Below the pieces are notes generated by a model. It was given only the letters and a program-made list of their open reading frames with translations. It did no database searches and was not told where the DNA came from. Shown here piece after piece: positions 36,172 to 49,775 of a stretch of DNA of 64,000 nt. The stretch lies in the NCBI GenBank assembly GCA_032358255.1, contig JAULBX010027605.1, positions 1-64,000 of the forward strand. Reading direction: 5' to 3'. Each line of letters starts with the position of its first letter. Positions within the stretch are counted from its first letter, which is position 1. Both the position numbers and the translations under genes were made by a program. The stretch comes from Heterotrichella gracilis. Lineage: Eukaryota > Sar > Xanthophyceae > Tribonematales > Xanthonemataceae.

Positions 36172-39100
36172 TCATCGCCTGGCTTCAGGCAGGTTTGCAG
36201 CCATCATTTCCACGATCTGCTTTGCTGATGGGCGCTGCTTGGGGTTGAGGCTGAGGCAGCGGTTGGTGAGGTCCCGCAGCCACTGGGGGCACTCGGCGGG
36301 CACACTGCACACGCAAGGGGCAAGGGATCAGGCGCCGGCCAAGGGCACAGGCGCCGGCCAAAGGCAATCTCATGCTGCTATTGGCCACCCAAAACGGTTC
36401 ACAACTACGGCGCAACCCAACACGCCAGGTGCATCAACTCATGTGCATCGAGAAAACACATCTGCCACAACCCACACCCTTCCGCAATTTGCAAGTGTCT
36501 CAAGGAACCCACCAACCCCCATCCCTTACTTCATTGTCCTCAGCCTCCCGCGCTGCGGCACCTCGTGCGTGACAATCTCCCACAGCACCACGCCATAGCT
36601 GTAGATGTCAACCTTCTCGGTGCAGCGCTGGCCGGTGAAGATCTCGGGTGCTGCCCACGCAAAGGTGCCAAAGGCGTCCTGGCGCGACACGTACTGGCTG
36701 TTCATCACGCGCGCAAAGCCCACGTCCGCGATCTTGGCCACCCCTTCCCGCGTGAGCAGCACGTTGGCGGACTTGAGGTCAAAGTGCACGATGCGGTGGG
36801 AGTGCAGGAAGTGCAGGCCGCGGGCGACGTCCAGCGCGATGGACTGGCCCCTGCAGCAGTGGTGAGGGAGGGGGTCAGGTGGGCAGCAATGCAGAGGGGT
36901 GGATACGGAGCATGAAAGTCGCGGATGGCCCATGTGATACCAGCAACATTCAGAATGTAGGGCAAGCTGTTGCATTTCATGCTTTAAATTTCTTAGTTTT
37001 GAGTACATGGTTCATCAAACGCCATCATGCGCAGTTGATGGTGTAATTTCCCAGATAACACATCCTGTAAATGCCATTGTAATGCCCGGTACACGAGTTG
37101 CTCCACCCCGCCCCCATACTCACTTCTGGTACCACCCGTACTGCTCATTGCCCTGCAGCTTGGACAGCGCGTGGTACAGGTCGCCCCCCACCATGAACTC
37201 CGTCACCAGCCAGGTGTTGTCCGCGTCCTTTTGGCACACACCCAGGAACTGCACGATGTTCTGGTCGTGGCAGCCCTTGAGGATGGCCACCTCCTTCATG
37301 AACTCGCTGCGCTGCCGCTCGCTCTGCCCCTCCTTCAGCACCTTGACGGCAACCTCAGACACGCCGCTGCGCAGGGCCTTGTACACCTGGGTGGGTGGTG
37401 GGTGGGTGGGTGGGTGAGCAGCAGCTGGGTGTAGACATTGCGCTTGCCAAGGGGGTGGTTGCTCAACTTCCACTTTTGGTTAAGGGTTTTCGGGGGTTTT
37501 GTGGTACCCCGCATGGGTGTGCAGGATGTACAAGTGAGGTCATTACTTTGCAGGGTTTGCAAGGTAGAACAATTTCTAGGTTGACAACCACAGCCTGCAC
37601 ATGGGTGGACAAGGGCACCTGGGCAAGCATGTGGTCCCTGCAGAGGCATCCACAAAGCATGCTTCATGCACAGGTGGGAATGGGCACGCCTGGCCAATGG
37701 CCTGAGTTGCCAGTGGTGGGCGCTGATGGCGCCAGACGTGCAAGGGTAATCCAGGGCAACCCTAGCGTAGGGTTTGAAAGGAATTGTGCACCCTAGCGGC
37801 TCCCGGGGTGTGTGTGCGCACCGTGCCAAATGCTCCTGCACCCAGTTTCCACTCTGAGCCGTCAGGTTTGCGCATGATCTTAAGTTGGTCTGCTGCAATG
37901 ATCCAGTCCAGGCTGGGCACCGAGGGGATGCTGCTGATGGCGCTGCTGCCGGACCCAGACCGCTCGCTGTTCACGCCACTGGTCCTGCTCGCCAAGGCAG
38001 CGCCTGCAGCTAAGCCCACGCCATTGGATGCACCCGAGTCCCCCATGGAGGCAAGGTAGGTGTCGGAGTCAAGCTCGGGGAAGGAAATGTTGCTGCCGGG
38101 CTTGGCATTGGCGAAGGGGTTGAGTTCAGAGGAGGTGGGCTCGTTGCGCGGTGCGGGGGCGTAGGGCGTGGGGGCGTAGGGCGTCGGGTCCGGCCCGCTG
38201 CCCGTGCGCTTGTACTGATCCTTAGGGTCCCGCTTGCGCCGCCGCATATAGAAGAACAGTGCAAGCAGCGCAATCGTCAGCACTGCAGCGCCGGCGGCCA
38301 CACCTGCAGAGGCACATGGCGAAACATGAGCGCAAGGCAGGGCCACTGTTTGTCTAGCTACTTTACGTCACCATGCTACATGACGACCAGGCGGCATGGA
38401 AACCATCTCATGAAAACCTTGCCCATGAGTGCGCATGGCAATCCAGGCCTGCATGCTTTGCCTGCGAGCTGTACCATGGGCACCCATGCTGGCCCCTCAC
38501 CTGCGATGAGCCCCACATTCACGCTGCTGCCAGCGGTGTCCGGACTGTTGCCTGGGGGAGGAGGCGCATAGATGGGCGCCGGCGGGGGTGGCGATAGGGA
38601 CTTGGGTGGTGGCCTGCTTGGTGGTGGCCTGGTGGGCGGTGGCACGGTTGGCGGTGGCCTTCCCACAGGCACTGGGGATGGGGGTGCAGAGGCTGGGGCT
38701 GGCACCGGCGATATGGTTGCTGGGGACACCGGCACCGGAGCCGGCGCAGGCGCAGGAGTGGCCGCTGGTGGTGGTACAGCTGCTGGTACTGGTGCTGGCG
38801 CTGGCGCAGGGGTGGGTACCGGTGGCGGTGCACCTGGTGCCGGCGCTGGGGCAGGGGTTGGTGAGGTGGCTGGTGGCACCGCGGGAGCCACCGCCGGTAT
38901 GACAGCTGGCGCCACTGCTGGGGCCACTGCCGGTGCTCCTGCCGGTGCCACCGTGGGGATGAGCGCCGGGGTGGCGCTGGGGGTTGGGGCAGCTGCCATT
39001 GGACCTGGAGCAGGCGCAAGGGTTGGGGCGGGGGCAGGTGCGGGGGTCGAGGCAGGGAGAGGTGCCAGGCCGGGTGTGGGGGCCGGGGCGAGAGTGGGGG

Positions 39101-40265
39101 TTGGGGTTGGGGCGGGGGCCAGTGCGGGGGTTGGGGTTGGGGCCAGTGCAGGGCCGGGGAGGGGGGCGGCAGCGGGTGCTGGCGTTGGGGCAAGCACCGG
39201 CCCTGGTGCTAGGGCAGATTGGGGTGCGGGGGTTGGGGCGAGTGCAGGGCCAGCAGGAGGGAGCAGACCTGCCAAAGAAGAGGAATCCGCGGTTCCAGCA
39301 GGTCCAAGAGCTTGCCAAGCGCAGGACTTGCACACAACACACGCAAACCCACACACAACATCACGTCATACATATATGCAACCTGCAGCACAGTTGCAAG
39401 TGCGTAGGCGCACCTGGCGCAAGTGCGGGACCCAGGGCGGGGGCAAGGGTGGCGGCAGGGGCGGGGGCGAGCGACGGTGCAGCCGCGGGAGCTATGGCTG
39501 GGCCTGCTGCTGGCGCTGGGCCTGCTGCTGGTGCTACGCCAGGTCCTGCTGCAGGCGCTAGGCCAGGTCCTGCTGCAGGCGCGGTGTCAGGGAGTACTGC
39601 CGGTGCCTCTGCTGGTCCAAACGCTGGCGCTGGGCCTGGTGCAAAGCCTGGTGCACCTGCTGGCACTGCTAGTAGCGAGGTTGGGTCTTTGAAGGGCTGC
39701 GTTAGGAAGTCTACTATGTCTATCGGCACTTGCTCCTCAGGTGCGGGTGCTTCGAGCTCGTACTCCAAGCCAGGGGCAAGCAGGTAGTAGTCCTCAAAGG
39801 AGGGCCCAGGGGCGAAGGCGGGGGCAAAGGCGGGGGCAAAGCTAGGGGCGACACCTGCGCAAGTGCAAGCAAAGGCTGTAAAGGGGTGGACATAGGCGCA
39901 GTCTGCTGTTTGGGGTTGTTGTTTTCCTCCTGTAGACCAGCTGGCACAGAAGCACCTGGGCCCAACCCTGGGTGCCCAAACAAACAAACAAGATGCTGTC
40001 CTAGCTGCTGGAAATCGTGGCAAGATTTGGCAGGACAAACAGCTTGGACGCCAAAAGGGTCACCCCGTGTAGTTCATAGCTAGCCCAGCCGCAGCCAGGA
40101 GACGCCACCCATGATCCAACGGCAACCGGTTCCATCCACGGTTAGCCCTTGCCTCAACGCATGTTGGAACACACCTGCACGCTTGACCTCGGCGGCAGTA
40201 GCGCACCAGCCTAGCAGTAGCACGAGCAGCCAGAGGCAAGGCCGGTGTTTGTCTTGGACTCGCAT
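36172..40265 (-). CDS. Receptor-like protein kinase with Ala/Pro-rich ectodomain (TKL type)
   Basis: A cell-surface kinase by layout. The signal-peptide exon 40265-40188 ([20 protein letters not shown]) is followed by Ala/Pro-rich exons (about 39,853-39,415 and 39,268-38,501). These are full of PAPAPTP-type repeats like hydroxyproline-rich wall proteins. A single membrane segment follows ([18 protein letters not shown], near 38,260). The kinase domain runs [12 protein letters not shown] (the Gly loop is split by an intron), [58 protein letters not shown] and SYGVVLWEI. It ends with [20 protein letters not shown] and LPEARR at 36172. The catalytic HRD is HFD and DFG is DVG, keeping the catalytic Asp and metal Asp. 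The junction between the signal-peptide exon and 39,853 is not in phase by my reading, so an N-terminal exon is missing or misplaced. Confidence 0.88.
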
Positions 40266-41243
40266 AAGTCGAGCCTGTGTTAGCGTGTTGCCATGGCGGT
40301 CTTTGGGTGTCACTGCAACCGCGGTCTCCTGTAACAAAGCGTAGCGTGCAATTAGGCAAACTCATAACGAAAGAAACCAAAAGCTTCCATCCCAAAAGGG
40401 TGAAGGTCTTTTGGAAAGGGAAAACGGGCAACTAGCGGCGCAAGCTGGCGTCAAGGGGAACGTTCAGAAGACAGCTGCCCAGTACGTCCCACGTTCAACA
40501 CGCTTAGCGCAAGTAAACAGCATCCATTCAGAAGCGACTGGGAGGAGAAGCAGTAAAATGGGGCACTGTAATCATAGCGTGTGCTCAATGGATATCGCTA
40601 GTCTTGTTTGCATTTGTTCAAAAAAGCCAAAACGAGTGCCGAGATCACTCAAGGGCTTCACAGATTTGCCTTACAATAAGGTCAGGCCCCAAAGCTCTCC
40701 CAGAACGTTAATTAACATATTTGCAGGTGACGCCTCACCTTAGGTTGGATATTTGCAAGCTGATCCACGTCGTAGCAAACTGACCAGTTGCATACACATT
40801 GGCTGAACAGAGCGATCACCGAGTCACCGGAAGAACTATCCTAAGCACCGTGAAGCACCACACGTTCTCCTGCTAGGGAAATATATACAGCACTGTACCA
40901 GGCGCTATTGATATGCGAAAGTGTGTGGCGTACGGTGGGCACTTGTGCACTTGGGCACCTGTTTTATGCTCGAGGACCAGCTCTGTGCCTGGGGTCCCCG
41001 GCCGCCCTGTGTACTGCACCTAGGCTGGACCGTTGTCAACCTGTTTACCAGGTTTTGAACAAATAGACAAGGTGTAATCTCTACGCCAGCCTCGTAGTTG
41101 ACGTGCATTTGAGAACCTAGGCTAAACACCGCCTTTCTGGAAGTGGCAGTGGGCCATTCAACGGCATGCTTGCGACAAGGCTGTAATCCCCCGCCCTTAC
41201 TCTGCATGGTGATTTAATAACTCTGCGATATTGGGAAACAGCC
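40266..41243. promoter_or_regulatory. Divergent promoter region of kinase and ValRS
   Basis: 978 bases between divergent starts. No other gene is recognised. Confidence 0.4.
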
Positions 41244-44200
41244 ATGGAGCAGGAAAAACAGTCAGGTGTCCCCGTGGGTGCTGTGGATGCTGACCAGCCA
41301 GGTGCCTCGGCCCCTCTACTGCAGCAGCCAGTGGCCGCAAGCAGTGATGGGGGTGCCAACCCACAGGATACTGCCAACGGGGCTGCAGAAGAGGACCCAG
41401 TGAAGAAGGCTAAAAAGGTTGGATGAGTAGCAAGTCAGTAGAACACTTATTGGGACGACCTCTTCAGTATAGACCCAGTCCCTGCATTGCCATGCATCAC
41501 ACCCCCAGACCAATAGACCCACAACTGCACCCTGCCGTACTGAAAGTAATGTCAAACTTTGCTCCATGGTTTCGCTGGCATATGACCATGGACACACTGC
41601 GGTCATCCACCCTCCTTAAACCTCATATCGTTGCGCATGCCCATCACTCATCGCCACACGGCCATGCGCCCCCACCCCGCTCACCCTTGCCCTGCCTCCC
41701 AGGCCGCCAAGGCCGCCGAGAAGGATGCCAAGAAGGCCAAGGCAGCCGCCAAGGCAGCAGCGCAGGCAGCAGCAGCAGCGGACAAGTCCAAGGGGCAGAA
41801 CAGCGCCAAGGCCAAGGCCAAAGCAGAGGCAGAGGCCAAAAAGGCACGTAGCGCCATCCTGGGCACTTCCGCAAAATGTGACTAACCTGGCTGCACAGGC
41901 TTTATGTATACACTGTGCTGGCCAATGGCACGGGGTGGTGCAGCGGGTTGCCTCTGCCACTGGTTACATGCCAACCTGGTGCCTTTTCCCCCCGCCGCAT
42001 CACCATGCCCCCACCCAATCCCCACTCGTCTCCGCCCGCCCGCTCACCACCCCCCACCCACCCTCAGGCTGCTGAGGCTGAGGAGGAGGCGCGTATCATC
42101 GCCGCTGCGTGCGCCACCCCGCCCGGCGCCAAGAAAGACGTGACACTGGCCATGCCCAAGGGCTATGTGCCAAAGGCGGTGGAGGCAGCCTGGTACGACT
42201 GGTGGCACCAGTGCGGGTACTTCAAGCCTGACCTGAATTCCGACAAGCCGCCATTTGTGATTGTCATCCCACCACCCAACGTCACTGGCGCGCTGCACAT
42301 TGGCCACGCGCTCACCAACGCAATAGAGGTGCGGCCAAATGCAGTGCAATGTAGGGGCAGAGGGTCACCGCTGGGGTGCATATCCCAATGCATGTGCAGC
42401 TGTGCATGAATTATTCGCATGTGGCTTGATTCATGCAAGCATGTGCTAAATGCTTGTGCATGGATTTATTAGCATGCGATGTGGCTTCCCCTGGCTGAGC
42501 ATTATGCCCACGCCCCCCCTGCCCAGGACTGCGTGGTGCGCTGGCGGCGCATGAGCGGCTACAACACGCTGTGGGTGCCCGGCACCGACCACGCCGGCAT
42601 CGCCACCCAGACAGTTGTGGAGAAGAAGATCATGCGCGAGCAGGGCAAGACGCGGCATGACCTGGGTGCGCACACGCATGCGCCCACCTGCCTGCCCCCA
42701 GCGCATGGCCATGTGACATGGCATGTTACATGGGCAGGGCAGTTTATTTAAGCCAGGGCACTCCAGATGTCGCATGCATGCCATGCACACACCAAAATTC
42801 ACCTGGTGCTCTGTTATTACAATAATTGCACTTTCCAGGGAATTTAAATTGGAATATCTTGCAATTATATTCAGGCTGTGGCATTCCAGCAAGCACCATA
42901 TCCATGTAAGAACTTTAGTAACTCTCCCCCCACCCCTCCTATACCCCAGGCCGCGAGGGCTTCCTTGAGGAGGTGTGGAAGTGGGTTGACGTGTACCGCG
43001 ACCGCATCGTTGGCCAGCTGGGCCGCATGGGCTGCTCCGTTGACTGGGACCACAAGGTGTTCACCATGGACGACAACCTCAACAGGGCGGTGCGCGAGGC
43101 CTTTGTGGTCATGCACAGCCAGGGGCTCATCTACAGGGACAACAGGCTGGTCAACTGGTGCTGCACGCTCAAGACGGCCGTGTCGGACATCGAGGTGAGG
43201 GAGGAAGGGGGGAAATTGCATGGATGGCAGTGCATGGAGCATGCCCACGCGGGCTGCGTTGCGCACTGTGGGTAGCTGCACGCCTCCATATGCATTTGGG
43301 CTGCGCTGCGCACTGTGGGTAGCTGCATGCCTCCCTCTTTGCCTCCCGCATCTGCCACCCCATGCTGGCTTGATGCGCATCTGCTGAGCAATGGCACCCT
43401 AGCCTGGTAAACCATCCCTCCCGTGCTTGGGCCTCCCCATACTCCCACCTTGACCACCCGCCCAGTGCCATCCCACAACCCCGTTCATGCACCTAGGAGC
43501 CTTCCTGAGTATGTACTCCGCTTGTTGCCAGGTGGATTACATTGACCTGCCCAAGCGCACAATGGTGAACGTGCCGGGGTATGCTGAGCCCGTTGAGTTT
43601 GGCGCCATCACCTCATTCGCGTACCCGCTGGAGGGGACTCTGGGTGAGATCGTTGTGGCCACCACCCGGCCAGAGACAATGCTGGGAGACACAGCAGTGG
43701 CGGTGCACCCTGAGGACCCAAGGTGAGCTACAAATTCTTACATGGGGTGTAATTCTACCTAGGGTTTGCACACCCTGCATGCCATCGCCGGTGGCCTTAT
43801 GGCCATGCATGTGCTGGGCAGTCAGGCAACTGCATGCAACACATCGCTCCTCGCGCAGGTGCCATTGATATTTCCGCAAGGGCCACCAGCCAGCTGCACC
43901 CCTTGAAACTATCTGCCTTGCCGCACCCCCTGCCTGCCCACCCACATGTGCATACCTCATAGGCCATGTTGCTGCATTGGCAATCCACCCACCGCCCCCC
44001 TTCAAACACACATGCATCACGCACACCCGTACCCTGCGCCCTCCAGGTTTGCGCACCTCCACGGCAAGCACGCCATCCACCCCTTTGACGGGCGCCGCAT
44101 CCCCATCATCTGCGATGGCGAGCTGGTGGATATGGCCTTTGGGACGGGCGCTGTCAAGATCACGCCGGCGCACGACCCCAACGATTTCGCATCCGGCAAG

Positions 44201-47200
44201 CGCCACAGCCTGGAGTTCATCAGCATTCTGGACGACAATGGTTGCATCTACACGCCAGGGGGGCCCTTCCATGGCCAGCCGCGCTTCAAGGTGTGTGTTT
44301 AAGGGAGGTGGCGAGGAAGGGGGTGGTGTTGCAGGAGCGATGCACATGTGTCAGTGCATGGGAGCAGTTAGGAGGTACTGCCCCACTCTTGGATATCCCA
44401 GCAGTAAATTGAAAGCTGCCTGATCATGTGACCGAGGCTCAGCCAGAAGGATTTGGTGAGCATGCAGTCTGGCACCTCATATGATTGGGAGGGATCAGTC
44501 TCCTGTGCAGTAACACATAACATGCATGCCCAGATAGGATGTATCCACTTATGGTGATTGCACACAAGGGGCCCCATGCTGCCGCTCCTCTGCCAAAGGA
44601 GGAGCCATGGCCATCCTGCCCCCAACCACATGTGTTGACCCTCCCCTCCCCTGCAGGCGCGTGTGACAGTGGTTGAGGCACTGGCCGAGAAGGGCCTGCT
44701 GCGCGGCGTGGCCGACAACCCCATGCGCCTGGGCCTGTGCTCGCGCTCCAAGGACGTGATCGAGCCGGTCCTAAAGCCGCAGTGGTGGGTGGACTGCAAG
44801 CAAATGGCAGCGGAGGCGTGTGAGGTGGTGCGCGATGGGCGCCTCACCATACTGCCAAAGGAGTTTGAGGCCACCTGGTTCAGGTGTGTATAGGGGGTGA
44901 TGTGGAGGGGGGTAGTGTGCATGTCTAGATGGTGTGCGGTTGAGGCAAGGGGGGAATATGGATGCATTGTGGTGGGGGCTGGGAATTCAATGCATGGGTG
45001 TTGCGGGATTGAGTCTTGATTGTTCATCTTTTATTATTTCTGTTGAGCACGGCTGTGCAGACCTGCTTATGTCCTGTCAAGTGATGCCAGCATTGAGAAG
45101 CACATCCCTCACACCTGCATGTGTACCCACCTCACTGCACCGCCTCACCCGCGCCTGCACCCTCCCTCCCCCGGCAGGTGGCTGGAGAACATCCGCGACT
45201 GGTGCGTGTCCCGCCAGCTATGGTGGGGCCACCGCATCCCCGCATTCTACGTCAGCGTGGCTGGTGACACCAGCGCGGCAGGCGGGCCCACCGAGGAGAT
45301 GGGCCGCTGGGTGGTTGCACGCACGCAGGAGGAGGCAACGGAGCTGGCGAGGGCCATGGCGGGGGGCAGGGAGTTCACGCTGGACCAGGTGGGTGGGCGG
45401 GTCAGGGGCGAGGGCGGGAGGCGTCCTTGTCTACAGCGGCTGTTCTGATTGCACCTCCTGAGGAACATTTGCGGGACAGTGGATGGCTGTCACTGACCCC
45501 CATGCTGCCCTGTTGCACCTGCATACAGATAGGGCAAGATGGGAGCAAGGGGAGGAAGCCAGTTTCTGTGAATCATTTAGCCACAGAATCATTTATCCAA
45601 AGAAATATTCCGCCTCCCACCCCCCACCCACCCCGTGTCTGTGTGTGCTGCGGCAGCAAGACCCTCCATCCAGCCATCACCATTGTCTAACTCCCCTTGC
45701 GGCACCCTCCTTGTCAGGATGAGGATGTGCTGGACACCTGGTTCAGCTCGGGCCTGTTCCCCTTCAGCGTGTTCAACTGGCCTGAGCAGACCCAGGAGCT
45801 GGCCCGCTTCTACCCTACCGCGCTGCTGGAGACTGGGCACGACATCCTGTTCTTCTGGGTGGCGCGCATGGTCATGATGGGGATGAAGCTCACAGGTGAG
45901 GGGCGGCGCTGGCGTGGGGCAGGGGTGTGTGTGAAAGGCAGGGGTGCATGGCTTGGGACCAAGGCTGATGGGGTGCATCCCAAATGGGGCATGTGAGTGT
46001 GAGTGTGACGGGAGGGCATGATTGTGGATGTGAGGGGAAGGGCTCACATGCATGGTGTCTTTGCAAATTGCGGTGGGCGTTTCATCATTATTCTGTTGTG
46101 GTTTTTTCCAAAAGGCTACTTGCTATGCGGCTGTGGCGACGCGCCTGAACACGCACAACATGTTGCCAATAGGGGTGTGCATGCATGCTGCCAGCATGGC
46201 TTTGGTTAGGAGCGTCATGACAGGGTGACCTGCTGGTGTAAGGGGAGGTTGTATGGAGCTAGGAATCTAACAGTTGGCACGTGATGGACACAATGCACCA
46301 GCATGTGGGCAGCAAATGATGGGAAGGGCGTAAACCCTAAACCCTAATGCATCCTGCACGCATGCGCTCCCCACACTCGCCTGTCCCCTCGTCCTCACCC
46401 CCCCGTAACCCCGCCCCTCCTCCCCTCCCGCCAGGCAGCGTGCCCTTCAAGCACGTGTACCTCCACTCCATGGTGCGCGACGCCCACGGGCGCAAGATGT
46501 CCAAGACACTGGGCAACGTCATCGACCCGCTGCACATCATCGAGGGGATCACCCTGGATGAGCTGCACGCAACGCTCACCGCAGGCAACCTGGACCCAAG
46601 GGAGGTGGCGCGGGCGCAGGCGGGGCAGACGGCGGACTTCCCCGATGGCATTGAGGAGTGCGGCACGGATGCGCTGCGCTTTGCGCTCATCGCGTACACG
46701 TCGCAGGTGCGGGGGCAGGGTGGGTGGTGTAGAAGGCTAGGCGGGAAATTATGCTAGAGGAAACATAAGTTCAGAAATGATAAATAAAAGTTGTCCATAA
46801 CGTATTGCTTATTAAATAGCAGGTATATCATGTCCTTCAAAGGTTGATTGGCGGGCACAAGCACCAGGCGGGTGTGTGGATGAGCTCATTACACGCACCC
46901 AGTCAAGGTTCTGCTCAGCATGTATGTGCTGCTTGCCGATGGCTGTTCTAGGATGCCCACATCTTCAGTTGGGGTGGCAATATGACACATATTTCATCCT
47001 ATGCAATGCAATAAGCCAGGCGTGGCTGGCTATTCCATTGCCCTGCTGCGCCCGCACCTCACCCCTCCACCCCTTCCCCACCACCTCCACCCCCCACCCC
47101 ACCCTCAGGCCCGCGACGTGAACCTGGACATCAAGCGTGTGGTTGCCTACCGCTACTGGTGCAACAAGCTGTGGAACGCCATCAAGTTTGCCATGATCAA

Positions 47201-49011
47201 CCTGGGCCCAGACTTTGCCCCCTCCCTTGACTTCAACCCCCACGCGCTCCCCTTTGCCTGCCGCTGGATCCTGTCCCGCCTGTCCGCCACCACTGCCACC
47301 ACCATTGCGGCGCTGGAGGCCTATGACTTCTCAGGGGCAACGCAGGTGGGTTTAAAATTAAATAATACATGAAATATTCATACCCGGTATTACACTTTTT
47401 AGTTGATTTGATCACTTCTTATCTATAGTAAGCATGACCCAGGGCTGGTTGCTGGGTTGGGCTGGGACATGGCTATCCACATGCAGGTTCCTCTGGTGCA
47501 CATGTAGCATCATGCGTTTCTGACATACTTATGGTATAGTAAGGGACATCGGACAACTGCATCCTGGCTTCTCACCCTGCCCCTTTTTCGCTTGGCCAGG
47601 CGCTGTACTCCTTCTGGCAGTACGAGGTGTGCGATGTGTTCATCGAGGTGAGCAAGGCGCTGCTGGCACGCGAGGACGCCGCCACTACACGCGCCACGCG
47701 GGAGACGCTGTGGCTCTGCCTGGACTACGGCCTGAGGTAAGGGAGGGGGGACCCGCATTGCAGCTGCATGGGAAAGCTGATTGGGCCATGGGCTGATGGC
47801 AGGGATTTAAGTATACAAACGAGGAATGTACTTGATGAATCATTGATGATGGTGCCCTGATATGGATGGCTGCGCTCCTGGATTTGCCACGTGGTGCTGT
47901 ATCTTCCTGTGCAAGCATGCATCATGGTGCCGCTGGCTCACAGTGCAACTTCACCCAACACCTCTTGTGTTGCCCCCTGTGTTGTGCGCTCAGCAACTCA
48001 CGCCACTTTTGACCAGCCTGGCACTCACCCCCTCCTGACCCTGCCCGCGCCAGGCTGCTCCACCCCTTCATGCCCTTTGTCACCGAGGAGCTGTGGCAGC
48101 GACTGCCCAAGCGCGCCGACCAGGCCGCCTACCCCTCCATCATGATCTCGCCATACCCCGCCCCACACCCCGACTGGGACAGTCCCGCCGCTGAGTCAGA
48201 CATGGCCTACCTGGGGGTGGTGGCCAACCGCGCGCGCTCCATGCGCAGCGACTACGGCCTCACCAAGCAGCGCCCGCCCATGTTCCTGACGTGCAGCACG
48301 CAGGCCACGGCGGACATGCTGCGGGAGCGGGTGGACGACCTGGCGACGCTCACCTCCAGCGCCACCGTCACCGTGCTGCAGGTAGGGTGCGCATGGGCAT
48401 GTGTTGGCCTTGTTGTTGCCCCCCCGGTAAATATAATGTATTGACTTAATATTTTTTATATATTGTCTCATTGACAATTTTGTTTCATCATAATTTCGCT
48501 GTATTAACCGTCAGTGCATTTGAGGGTGGCATCCACCTCCCATGCATTTGTAGAACTTGGGCTGGATGCAATTATTGATCCAAATTGTTGTTTCTTTTTA
48601 GCTGCCATCGAGGCTCTTGTCCCCGTCGCATGGCAGCACCGCGCACCAGCGCCCACTTGCTGCAGCATGCAACCCATTCATGATCACACAGCAAGACATG
48701 CACCCCGTGTGTTGCAGGACGGCGAGGAGGCCCCCAGCGGGTGCGCTGTCGCCATCGTGGACGCCTCCACCACCCTGTACCTCAACCTGGCGGGGGTGCT
48801 GGACGCCGCCAAGGAGCTCCAGAAGCTGGCGGCGCGGCGGGCGGACGTGGAGCGACGGCGCGACGCGCTGCGCAAGAAGATGGAGGTGCACGGCTATGCC
48901 GAGAAGACGCCCGAGGCCATCCGGGCGGAGGATGCCGAGAAGCTGCACAAGGCGCTGGAGGAGCTGGCGCTGGTTGAGCGGCACACGCAGGACATGGAGC
49001 GCATGCAGTGA
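41244..49011 (+). CDS. VARS: Valyl-tRNA synthetase, 1,092 aa
   Basis: Class I synthetase charging tRNA-Val; plant enzymes often serve both cytosol and organelle. Fifteen exons join in phase: 41244-41417, 41703-41843, 42068-42328, 42527-42665, 42950-43194, 43532-43722, 44047-44290, 44657-44883, 45178-45388, 45718-45895, 46435-46706, 47109-47345, 47600-47736, 48054-48381, 48718-49011. A Lys/Ala-rich N-terminal helix ([19 protein letters not shown]) precedes [19 protein letters not shown] with the HIGH motif. Then come [17 protein letters not shown], the editing domain ([34 protein letters not shown]), [39 protein letters not shown] with the KMSK motif, the anticodon-binding domain ([14 protein letters not shown]), and a C-terminal coiled coil ([18 protein letters not shown]). 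The intron after exon 2 appears to have a GC donor. The N-terminus lacks an obvious targeting peptide. Confidence 0.97.
46331..46347 (-). repeat. Interstitial telomere-type repeat (CCCTAAA x2)
   Basis: TAAACCCTAAACCCTAA lies in the ValRS intron upstream of the KMSKS exon. Confidence 0.75.
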
Positions 49012-49369
49012 GGCGCCAGTGGTTGGCCGGTGCACTGGGCGCTGGGGCGGGGAGCGGGGGGTGTTACTGCTGCTGTGGGGTGTAGGGCAGCCAATGGGAC
49101 ACAGGGCGGACGCTGTGGCAGAGGCCTGTGTGTATGTGATGCCAACATGGGGGTGTCCTGTTTTCATAAGTACACCTTCGATTGGCAGGCGTTGATTGGC
49201 GAATGCCAGTTGGTGCATATGCGCATGCCAGCTGGTGCATGAGCGCTCTTGGGCGTGCATCTGCTGAAGGCGGGAGGGGTATTTGACAGGATACTTTCAT
49301 GCATTTCCTGAAAGGGTTATTCTGTTACAGTATCAACATCCAAAAGCAAACCGCAGCCGCTGGCAACGC

Positions 49370-49750
49370 TGCTAGTCTAAGACCAATTAGGAAGGAGGTT
49401 TCTAGTGTATAGCTTTGAAAGAATACAGCAATATATCCGATCCTAGGGCGCTGAAGACGTGCAAAAAAGCATGGGTTGTTCTCCCCTTTTCTTTTCTAAT
49501 TCCAATATGTGCGCCACATGATGTTAGGGTGATGCCAGCTGGGTCTGTAAATTGATTGCCCCTTCCGCCAATTTGGTGCTATAGCGAGCATTGAATAGCC
49601 AGACCGTTTTTACCCCCACTCATTTCGTTGCCTGCTCAGCAGGCTGCAACGCAGACAGGCTGGATTGATGCATCCAGCCTGCCTTGCAGAGGGGGCAGCG
49701 AAATGGGTGAATACAGTATGGCTGCCCAGTCCTCAACGGAAACGTAAGGT
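49370..49750. repeat. Copy of a segmental duplication (partner at 51,240-51,560)
   Basis: Shared ordered blocks with 51,240-51,560 include GCTGCTAG...ACCAAT, AGGAAGGAGGTT, AGGGTAATGCCAG-type, CCAGCCTGCCTTGCAGAG, GTGAATAC and CTCAACGGAAA. It flanks the 3' side of the 273-residue gene at 49,776-50,597. The stretch 49,012-49,369 is ValRS 3' flank with no gene seen. Confidence 0.75.
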
Positions 49751-49775
49751 TGAGGCCGCTTTCAAAGAAAATCTC

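Noticed and set aside
38572-39561. Long plus-strand Gly/Ala-rich frame (329 codons)
   Set aside because: Exact antisense of the Ala/Pro-repeat exons of the kinase; the Pro/Ala code gives open Gly/Ala frames on the other strand.
43613-45027. Minus-strand frames of 219 and 244 codons inside ValRS
   Set aside because: Antisense to ValRS exons and their GC-rich introns.
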